Position numbers and translations under genes: made by a program
Assembly: GCF_013761175.1 (NCBI RefSeq)
Contig: NZ_JACDUR010000007.1
Location: 356,915 to 420,914 of the forward strand
DNA length: 64,000 bases
Source of the DNA: Nonomuraea soli
GTDB taxonomy: Bacteria > Actinomycetota > Actinomycetes > Streptosporangiales > Streptosporangiaceae
Direction of reading: 5' to 3'
Notes under the pieces: generated by a model
What the model was told of the DNA's origin: nothing
The model's database searches: none
What the model saw: the letters and a program-made list of their open reading frames with translations, nothing else
Shown: piece after piece, positions 42,549-49,166 of the stretch
Position numbering within the stretch: position 1 is the stretch's first letter
How the letters are laid out: the number at the start of each line of letters is the position of its first letter

Positions 42549-42594
42549 CCGCGCTCGTAACGCCTTCCGCTAGGGCGGTTGAGGGTGAGCGCGG
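42549..42594 (+). promoter_or_regulatory. Structured 5' leader of rplY
   Basis: CCGCGCTC (42549-42556) pairs with GAGCGCGG (42587-42594), enclosing a smaller CGCC/GGCG hairpin. It sits 30 nt before the rplY start, where autogenous control of a ribosomal protein could act. Function not shown. Confidence 0.4.
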
Positions 42595-42624
42595 GATTCC
42601 GCAATCGCATCCCTAGGAGATGTC

Positions 42625-43254
42625 GTGTCCGAAGTACGCATTGCCGCCGAAGCCCGTACGACCTTCGGCAAGGGCGCCGCTCGCAAGATCCGTCGCTCCG
42701 ACAAGGTTCCCGCCGTCCTGTACGGCCACGGCATCGACCCCAAGCACCTCACCCTGCCGGGTCACGAGATCCTGCTCGCCCTGCGCACGCCCAACGTCCT
42801 GATCCGTCTCGAGGGTGACGGCATCGACGAGATGGCCCTGCCCAAGGGTGTGCAGCGCGACCCGATCAAGGGCTTCGTCGAGCACGTCGACCTGCTCCTG
42901 GTCAAGCGCGGCGAGAAGGTCACCGTCGACATCCCCGTCACCACCGTCGGCGACGTCAACTCCGAGGGCCTGCTCGACCAGCAGCTCGTCTCGATCTCGG
43001 TCGAGGCCGAGGCCACCCACATCCCGACCGGCATCGAGGTCGACGTCGAGGGCCTGGAGGTCGGCACCCAGATCCTGGCCGGCGACCTGAAGCTGCCGCA
43101 GGGCGCGACCCTGGCCGCCGACCCCGAGGCTCTGGTGCTGCACGTCACCGCCAAGCCGACCGAGGAGCCCGAGGCCGAGGCCGCCGAGGGCGAGAGCGCC
43201 GAGGCTGCCGAGGGCGAGAGCGCCGAGGCCGCCGAGGGCGACAACGCCGAGTAG
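42625..43254 (+). CDS. rplY: 50S ribosomal protein L25 (CTC form)
   Basis: 209 residues from GTG 42625 with AGGAGA 4 nt upstream. The N-terminal 5S-rRNA-binding L25 domain (TTFGKGAARKIRRSDKVPAVLYG in family form) is followed by the TL5/CTC beta domain. The last 35 residues are an acidic repeat of AAEGESAE type with three near-identical units, commonly variable in actinobacteria. It binds 5S rRNA in the central protuberance. A 12-bp hairpin separates it from pth. Confidence 0.96.
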   Translation: MSEVRIAAEARTTFGKGAARKIRRSDKVPAVLYGHGIDPKHLTLPGHEILLALRTPNVLIRLEGDGIDEMALPKGVQRDPIKGFVEHVDLLLVKRGEKVTVDIPVTTVGDVNSEGLLDQQLVSISVEAEATHIPTGIEVDVEGLEVGTQILAGDLKLPQGATLAADPEALVLHVTAKPTEEPEAEAAEGESAEAAEGESAEAAEGDNAE

Positions 43255-43264
43255 TCATCCGTCT

Positions 43265-43296
43265 GAAACGGGGCAGTCCGCGGGCTGCCCCGTTTC
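43265..43296 (+). terminator. Hairpin between rplY and pth
   Basis: Perfect 12-bp arms GAAACGGGGCAG and CTGCCCCGTTTC (43265-43276, 43285-43296) around an 8-nt loop, 10 nt after the rplY stop. Lacks a T-run. It lies only 18 nt before the pth start. Confidence 0.6.
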
Positions 43297-43314
43297 GGCA
43301 TAAGCGGGGATCTG

Positions 43315-43899
43315 ATGGATCGTTGGTTGATCGTCGGGCTGGGCAATCCCGGTCCTGAATACGCGGGCAACCGGCACAATGCCGGCTTCATGACGCTCGA
43401 CGAGCTGGCCGCGCGCGCCGGCGGACGCTTCAAGGTGCACAGGAGCCGGGCCGAGCTGCTGGAGACGCCCAAGGCGGTGCTGGCCAAGCCGCTGACCTAC
43501 ATGAACCTGTCCGGCGGTCCCACCAAGCTGCTGTCCGACTTCTACAAGATCCCGGTGGAGCGCGTCATCGTCGTACACGACGAGCTCGACGTGCCGTACG
43601 GCGCGATGCGCGCCAAACTGGGCGGCGGCGACAACGGCCACAACGGGCTCAAGTCGATCACCAAGTCGATGGGTTCGCGCGACTACCTGCGGGTGCGGTT
43701 CGGCATCGGCCGCCCGCCCGGCCGGATGGACGCGGCCTCGTTCGTGCTGAAGGACTTCGCCACCGCCGAGCGCAAGGATCTGCCGTTCCTGGTCGACCGG
43801 TCGGCCGACGTGGTCGAGTCGCTCATGGAGCGCGGCCTGGAGGCGACGCAGAACTCCTTCCACGCGCTCGACCTGAACATTTCCGGCCCTCCTCGCTGA
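43315..43899 (+). CDS. pth: Peptidyl-tRNA hydrolase
   Basis: 194 residues from ATG 43315 with GGGGA upstream. VGLGNPGPEYAGNRHNAGF contains the catalytic His21, and PLTYMNLSGG, VVHDELDVPYG and GGGDNGHNGLKSI complete the active site. It recycles peptidyl-tRNAs released from stalled ribosomes. Closes the prs-rplY-pth group; the next gene starts a separate surface-polysaccharide operon. Confidence 0.96.
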   Translation: MDRWLIVGLGNPGPEYAGNRHNAGFMTLDELAARAGGRFKVHRSRAELLETPKAVLAKPLTYMNLSGGPTKLLSDFYKIPVERVIVVHDELDVPYGAMRAKLGGGDNGHNGLKSITKSMGSRDYLRVRFGIGRPPGRMDAASFVLKDFATAERKDLPFLVDRSADVVESLMERGLEATQNSFHALDLNISGPPR

Positions 43900-43990
43900 T
43901 CGCCGCATAGAACCGTTCGCCTGTGCCGGGTCGACCGGGTCGCTACGCTCTGGTGACTATCTGTTGACCTGTGGTCACGTGGAGGCGTGC

Positions 43991-45451
43991 GTGCACAACG
44001 GCGAAGGGCTGATGACCGTCGTCCGATCGGAACCGGTCGTCACCTGGCGCGCCGATCCTCGCAGGCCGGCCTGGGTGCGCCCGTACCTCCTGCGCGCGTT
44101 CGCCTCGGATCTGACCTGCGCCGGGGCCGGGGCGGCCGTCGCCTTCCTCGTGCGTTTCGGCGAGGTGACCTCCTACGCCACGCCGTACATCGTGCTGAGC
44201 CTGGCCCTGCCGCTCGCCTGGGTGTGCGCGATCGCGCTGAACCGGGCCTACGAGCCGCGCATGCTGGGCATCGGCTCGGAGGAGTTCCGCCGGGTCGTGC
44301 AGTGCGGGCTGGTGCTGATCACCGCGCTGGCCGTCTGCGCCTACGCCACCAAGACCGAGGTCGCGCGCGGGTACGTCGTGGTGGCGCTGCCGCTGACCGT
44401 GGTGCTGACCCTGGTCTTCCGGTACGGCCTGCGCCGCGCGTTGCACCGGCGCCGGGCCGCGGGCGAGTGCATGCGGCGGGTCGTCGCGGTGGGGCATGCC
44501 GCGGCGATCGCCGACCTGGTGACACGCTTCCGCACCGAGCGCTACCACGGCATGGAGGTGGTGGCCGCCTGCCTGCCGCGTGACGTTCCCGGCAGGCAGA
44601 TCGAGAACGTGCCGGTGCTGGGGGCGTTCGCCGACGTGGCCCTGGTGGTGGGGCAGTGCGAGGCCGACACGGTGGCGGTGCTGGCCTGCCCCGAGATGGA
44701 CGGGGTGGCGCTCAGGCGGCTGGCCTGGCGGCTGGAGCGCACGCACACGGAGCTGGTCGTGGCGCCCGCGCTGATGGAGGTCGCCGGCCCGCGCACCACG
44801 ATCAGGCCCGCCGCGGGGCTGCCGCTGCTTCATGTGGAGCATCCCGAGCTGGCCGGGGCCAGGCAACTGGTGAAGAACTGCTTCGACCGTGTCGTCGCGC
44901 TGGCGATGCTGGTCGTGCTGGCGCCGGTGCTGGTGACGCTGGCGCTTGCCGTACGGCTGACCAGCTCAGGACCCGCCCTGTTCCGTCAGACGCGGGTGGG
45001 GCGCGACGGGCGGACGTTCACGATCCTGAAGTTCCGCACCATGTGGCGCGACGCGGAGAACCGGAAGATCACGCTGACCAGCGACAGCGCAGGCGTGCTC
45101 TTCAAGATCCGCAACGATCCGCGGATCACGCCGCTGGGGGCCAGGATGCGCCGCCACTCGCTCGACGAGCTGCCGCAGCTGATCAACGTGCTGCTCGGGC
45201 ACATGTCATTGGTGGGTCCACGGCCTCCGCTGCCGGAGGAGGTGGCCCGTTACGGCGACGACGTGCGCAGACGGCTGCTGGTGCGTCCCGGGCTGACCGG
45301 GTTGTGGCAGGTGAGCGGGAGATCCGACCTGTCGTGGGAGGAATCCGTGCGGCTCGACCTGCGTTACGTGGAGAACTGGTCCCTCATGCTCGATCTGCAG
45401 ATCCTATGGAAGACTTGGTCGGCCGTAGCACGCGGGCAAGGAGCCTATTGA
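43991..45451 (+). CDS. Polyprenyl-phosphate sugar-phosphotransferase (exopolysaccharide initiating enzyme)
   Basis: 486 residues from GTG 43991 with GGAGG 5 nt upstream; ATG 44012 is possible. Four N-terminal membrane helices and a CoA-binding-like middle domain lead to a fifth helix (CFDRVVALAMLVVLAPVLVTLALAV in pieces). The WbaP/CpsE catalytic domain follows: FRQTRVGRDGRTF, LKFRTMWRDAE, LDELPQLINVLLGHMSLVGPRP (family signature) and RPGLTGLWQVSGRS. It moves a sugar-1-phosphate to undecaprenyl or decaprenyl phosphate, the first step of a repeat-unit polysaccharide. The stop overlaps cysQ (TGATG), so it is in one operon with sulfate-activation genes. Confidence 0.92.
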   Translation: MHNGEGLMTVVRSEPVVTWRADPRRPAWVRPYLLRAFASDLTCAGAGAAVAFLVRFGEVTSYATPYIVLSLALPLAWVCAIALNRAYEPRMLGIGSEEFRRVVQCGLVLITALAVCAYATKTEVARGYVVVALPLTVVLTLVFRYGLRRALHRRRAAGECMRRVVAVGHAAAIADLVTRFRTERYHGMEVVAACLPRDVPGRQIENVPVLGAFADVALVVGQCEADTVAVLACPEMDGVALRRLAWRLERTHTELVVAPALMEVAGPRTTIRPAAGLPLLHVEHPELAGARQLVKNCFDRVVALAMLVVLAPVLVTLALAVRLTSSGPALFRQTRVGRDGRTFTILKFRTMWRDAENRKITLTSDSAGVLFKIRNDPRITPLGARMRRHSLDELPQLINVLLGHMSLVGPRPPLPEEVARYGDDVRRRLLVRPGLTGLWQVSGRSDLSWEESVRLDLRYVENWSLMLDLQILWKTWSAVARGQGAY

Positions 45452-46215
45452 TGACGATTCGCGACGACCACGATCTGGCCGCCGATCTGGCGACCGCGGC
45501 CGGCGAGTCGCTCCTGAAACTCCGCGCCGACCTCGGCTTCGAGCATCCTCCCGCGCTGCGTGCCGAGGGTGACCGCGCGTCGCACGTCTTCCTGATGGAG
45601 TCGCTGGCCCGGCTCCGGCCCTCCGACTCCGTGCTGTCGGAGGAGGCCACGCGCGAGGAACGCGAGAACCCGCGCCGCCAGCAGGCGCAGCGGGTGTGGA
45701 TCGTCGACCCGCTCGACGGCACGCGCGAGTTCGCCGAGGAAGGGCGCGCCGACTGGGCCGTGCACGTCGCGCTGTGGGAGCGCGGCTCGCTGGTGGCGGG
45801 CGCCGTGGCGCTGCCCGCGCAGGGACGATGCCTGGGTACGGCCGCGCCCGTGCCGTTGCGGCGGTTCGAGGGAGGGCGCTTCCGCATCGCGGTCAGCCGC
45901 ACCCGGCCGCCGGAGTTCGTGCAGAAGCTCGCCTACCTGCTGGGCGCCGACCTGGTGCCGATCGGCTCGGCCGGGGCGAAGATCGCCGCCGTGCTGACCG
46001 GCGAGGTCGAGGCTTACGTGCATGCCGGGGGGCAGTACGAATGGGATTCTGCGGCGCCGGTGGCGGTAGCGCAGGCGGCCGGGGCGCACGCGAGCAGAAT
46101 CGACGGCTCAGAGCTGACCTACAACCAAGTCGACCCGACCCTTCCGGATATCCTTGTTTCCCTACCGGAGCTGGCGCCTTCCCTGCTCGCCGGAATCCGG
46201 GACCTGCACCGCTAG
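45451..46215 (+). CDS. cysQ: 3'(2'),5'-bisphosphate nucleotidase
   Basis: 254 residues from ATG 45451. Inositol-monophosphatase fold with the Li-sensitive motif DPLDGTREF (metal Asp residues), EEATREER ahead of it and EWDSAAPVAVAQAAGAH at the C-terminus. It removes the 3'-phosphate of PAP, the by-product of sulfotransferases, and of PAPS. One-base overlap with the upstream glycosylphosphotransferase and 10 nt from cysD. In a plain cysteine pathway the reductase would normally be nearby, and none is here. Confidence 0.9.
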   Translation: MTIRDDHDLAADLATAAGESLLKLRADLGFEHPPALRAEGDRASHVFLMESLARLRPSDSVLSEEATREERENPRRQQAQRVWIVDPLDGTREFAEEGRADWAVHVALWERGSLVAGAVALPAQGRCLGTAAPVPLRRFEGGRFRIAVSRTRPPEFVQKLAYLLGADLVPIGSAGAKIAAVLTGEVEAYVHAGGQYEWDSAAPVAVAQAAGAHASRIDGSELTYNQVDPTLPDILVSLPELAPSLLAGIRDLHR

Positions 46216-46225
46216 AGGAGATCGG

Positions 46226-47143
46226 ATGCTGCAGCAGCGCGACTACACCACGTCGCAACTCGACGTGCTCGAGGCCGAAGCCATTCACATCATGCGCGAG
46301 GTCGCGGCCGAATTCGAGCGCCCGTGTCTGCTCTTCTCGGGCGGAAAAGACTCGATCGTCATGCTGCGCATCGCGGAGAAGGCCTTCTGGCCCGCGCCGA
46401 TCCCCTTCCCGCTGATGCACATCGACACCGGGCACAACTTCCCCGAAGTGCTGGAGTTCCGCGACCGCCGCAGCGAGGAGCTCGGCGCGCGGCTCGTCGT
46501 CGCCCTCGTGCAAGACTCCATCGACGCCGGACGCGTCGCCGAGGAGACCGGGCGCCGCGCCTCGCGCAACCGCCTGCAGACCACGACGCTGCTCGACGCC
46601 ATCGAGGACAACGAGTTCGACGCCGTCTTCGGCGGCGCGCGCCGCGACGAGGAGAAGGCCCGCGCCAAGGAGCGCGTGTTCTCCTTCCGCGACGAGTTCG
46701 GCCAGTGGGACCCGAAGAACCAGCGTCCCGAGTTGTGGAACCTCTACAACGCGCGCATCCGCAAGGGTGAGCACATCCGCGTCTTCCCGCTGTCCAACTG
46801 GACCGAGCTCGACATCTGGGACTACATCCGGCGCGAAGGCATCGAGATCCCCTCGATCTACTTCGCCCACACCCGGAGCGTCTTCGAGCGCGACGGCATG
46901 CTCCTGGCCGACAGCGAGTTCGTCACCCGCGGCGACGACGAGCCGGTCTTCGAGGCCGTGGTCCGCTACCGCACCGTCGGCGACCTGACGATCACCGGAG
47001 CCGTCCAGTCGACGGCGGCGACCGTCGAGGCGATCATCGAGGAGATCGCCGCCACCCGGTTGACCGAGCGCGGCGCCACCCGCGCCGACGACCGCTCCTC
47101 CGAGGCCGCTATGGAAGACCGCAAGCGTGAGGGTTACTTCTGA
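46226..47143 (+). CDS. cysD: Sulfate adenylyltransferase subunit 2
   Basis: 305 residues from ATG 46226 with AGAGGAG 5 nt upstream. PAPS-reductase/ATP-pyrophosphatase fold: the PP-loop LLFSGGKDSIVML, MHIDTGHNFPEVLEFRD, GGARRDEEKARAKER and NWTELDIWDYI, all CysD-specific. With CysN it converts sulfate and ATP to APS. Stop to cysN start is 2 bp. Confidence 0.96.
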   Translation: MLQQRDYTTSQLDVLEAEAIHIMREVAAEFERPCLLFSGGKDSIVMLRIAEKAFWPAPIPFPLMHIDTGHNFPEVLEFRDRRSEELGARLVVALVQDSIDAGRVAEETGRRASRNRLQTTTLLDAIEDNEFDAVFGGARRDEEKARAKERVFSFRDEFGQWDPKNQRPELWNLYNARIRKGEHIRVFPLSNWTELDIWDYIRREGIEIPSIYFAHTRSVFERDGMLLADSEFVTRGDDEPVFEAVVRYRTVGDLTITGAVQSTAATVEAIIEEIAATRLTERGATRADDRSSEAAMEDRKREGYF

Positions 47144-47145
47144 TC

Positions 47146-48411
47146 ATGGACATTCTGCGTTTCGCCACCGCCGGCTCCGTTGACGACGGAAAGTCCACCC
47201 TCATCGGACGCCTGCTCTTCGACTCCAAGGCGATCTTCGAAGACCAGCTCGAAGCCGTCGAGCGCACCTCGCGCGACCGCGGCACCGAGTACACCGACCT
47301 GTCGCTGCTGACCGACGGCCTGCGCGCCGAACGCGAGCAGGGCATCACCATCGACGTCGCCTACCGCTACTTCGCCACGCCCCGGCGCAAGTTCATCATC
47401 GCCGACACGCCCGGCCACATCCAGTACACCCGCAACATGGTCACCGGCGCCTCCACCGCCGACCTGGCCATCATCCTGATCGACGCCCGCAAGGGCGTGC
47501 TGGAGCAGTCGCGCCGCCACGCCTTCCTCACCTCGCTGCTGCGGGTGCCGCACCTCGTCCTGGCCGTCAACAAGATGGACCTCGTCGACTACTCCCAGGA
47601 ACGCTTCGAGGAGATCCGCGAGGAGTTCACCTCCTTCGCGTCCAAGCTGAACGTCTCCGACCTCACGTTCATCCCGATCTCCGCGCTGCACGGCGACAAC
47701 GTCGTGTCCCGCTCGGAGAACACGCCCTGGTACCAGGGATCGTCGCTGCTGCACCACCTGGAGAACGTGCACATCGCCTCCGACCGCAACCTGGTCGACG
47801 TGCGCTTCCCCGTGCAGTACGTCATCCGGCCCCAGAAGGCCACCGACCCGGCCTTCCACGACTACCGCGGCTACGCCGGCCAGGTGGCCGGAGGCGTCCT
47901 CAAGCCCGGCGACGAGGTCCTGCACCTGCCGTCGGGACTGGCGACCAGGATCGCCTCCATCGACACCTTCGACGGCCCCGTCGAGGAGGCCTTCCCGCCC
48001 ATGTCGGTGACCCTCCGGCTGGAGGACGACATCGACATCTCGCGGGGCGACATGATCTGCCGGCCCAACAACCAGCCGCAGGCCGCCCAGGAGCTCGAGG
48101 CGATGGTGTGCTGGATGACCGACGCGGTCAAGCTCGCTCCGCGGTCGAAGCTGACGATCAAGCACACGACGCGTACGGCGCGGGCGCTGGTGCGAGACGT
48201 GCACTACCGGCTCGACGTCAACACGCTGCACCGCGACGAGACGGCCACCGCGCTGGGGCTCAACGAGATCGGGCGGGTGTCCTTGCGGGTCACCCATCCG
48301 CTGTTCGTGGACGAGTACTCACGCAATCGGCTGACCGGCGGGTTCATTCTGGTGGAGGAGGGGAGCAACACCACCGTGGGCGCGGGCATGATCGTCGACG
48401 CTCGGGGGTAG
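47146..48411 (+). CDS. cysN: Sulfate adenylyltransferase subunit 1 (GTPase), without fused APS kinase
   Basis: 421 residues. EF-Tu-like GTPase: GSVDDGKSTLIGRLL (G1), ADTPGHIQYTRNM (G3), NKMDLVDY (G4), followed by two beta-barrel domains. It couples GTP hydrolysis to APS formation by CysD. It ends at the barrel; the APS-kinase (CysC) domain present in many actinobacterial CysN proteins is absent, and no cysC lies in the window. PAPS supply for the sulfotransferases must use a CysC encoded elsewhere. Confidence 0.95.
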   Translation: MDILRFATAGSVDDGKSTLIGRLLFDSKAIFEDQLEAVERTSRDRGTEYTDLSLLTDGLRAEREQGITIDVAYRYFATPRRKFIIADTPGHIQYTRNMVTGASTADLAIILIDARKGVLEQSRRHAFLTSLLRVPHLVLAVNKMDLVDYSQERFEEIREEFTSFASKLNVSDLTFIPISALHGDNVVSRSENTPWYQGSSLLHHLENVHIASDRNLVDVRFPVQYVIRPQKATDPAFHDYRGYAGQVAGGVLKPGDEVLHLPSGLATRIASIDTFDGPVEEAFPPMSVTLRLEDDIDISRGDMICRPNNQPQAAQELEAMVCWMTDAVKLAPRSKLTIKHTTRTARALVRDVHYRLDVNTLHRDETATALGLNEIGRVSLRVTHPLFVDEYSRNRLTGGFILVEEGSNTTVGAGMIVDARG

Positions 48412-48491
48412 GTTGCTCACTTTTCACCGCATCCCCCATTCGCCCGCCCCCGGTCCTGCGCGGGGCGGGGGGTGGTCTGGCAGCAGGCGTT

Positions 48492-48716
48492 GTGGGCCGC
48501 GCGGGCTCTCGCTGCTCGGGGCATTTCGCCGTTGCCGACGCTCATGTTTCACGGCTTTCGGGGACGCTCGTGGAGGTGGAGATCGCGTGGGCGGCGAGCG
48601 TGTGGATGGCCGCGTACAACGCACGGGAGATGGCACTGTGCGGTGGCCCGTCGGCGGGCGGTGACGCGCTTCGGGCACAGTCGGCCGAGCGGCTGCGCCG
48701 GGCGAAGGTTTCCTGA
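48492..48716 (+). CDS. Possible small protein after cysN (doubtful)
   Basis: An open frame of about 74 codons if started at GTG 48492. Its second half (GTLVEVEIAWAASVWMAAYN, then REMALCGGPSAGGDALRAQ) looks more protein-like than the first. No ribosome site is convincing and no family is recognised. The remainder of the 320-bp gap (48412-48491, 48717-48732) shows nothing distinctive apart from a G-rich run at 48461-48474. Confidence 0.25.
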   Translation: MGRAGSRCSGHFAVADAHVSRLSGTLVEVEIAWAASVWMAAYNAREMALCGGPSAGGDALRAQSAERLRRAKVS

Positions 48717-48732
48717 ACCCTGCCAAGCCGGC

Positions 48733-49152
48733 TCAGAGCTGTGCCCGCAGCAGCGCCGCCTGCTCGGCCCGGACCTCGAACGGCACCTCGACCTTGGACG
48801 GATCCGGCTGCACGAATCCGTCGCCCTCGAAGCGCGGGATCACGTGCACGTGCAGGTGGTGAAGCACCTGCCCCGGAATCGCGTTGTTCTGCTGCACGAT
48901 GCTGCCCACCGCCCCGAATGCCCGCGGCACGGCGCCCACCACGCGGCTCACCAGCTCGAACACCTCACCTCGCACCTCGGCCGATGCCGTGTCCAGGCTG
49001 GTGACGTGTGCGGTGGGCAGGACCAGGCAGTGTCCCGGGTTCCGGGGGCGCTGCGAGGGGACGGGCACGACGTAGGCGTTGGCCGTGCGCCATGCGACGA
49101 GTTCGGCGTCGGCTTCGCCGGCCCCGATGAGGCAGAACGGGCAGGGGGTCAC
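48733..49152 (-). CDS. HIT family nucleotide hydrolase/transferase
   Basis: 139 residues from GTG 49152. Histidine-triad fold: CPFCLIGAGEADAELV, the substrate segment HCLVLPTAHVTSLD and the catalytic HLHVHVIPRF triad. Two N-terminal Cys could bind zinc. HIT enzymes split AMP-linked conjugates. It starts 14 bp after the rifampin phosphotransferase stop, so it is probably co-transcribed. The Rph reaction releases AMP, which gives only a loose functional link. Confidence 0.88.
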   Translation of the reverse strand: MTPCPFCLIGAGEADAELVAWRTANAYVVPVPSQRPRNPGHCLVLPTAHVTSLDTASAEVRGEVFELVSRVVGAVPRAFGAVGSIVQQNNAIPGQVLHHLHVHVIPRFEGDGFVQPDPSKVEVPFEVRAEQAALLRAQL

Positions 49153-49166
49153 CAGGCGATGATGGC

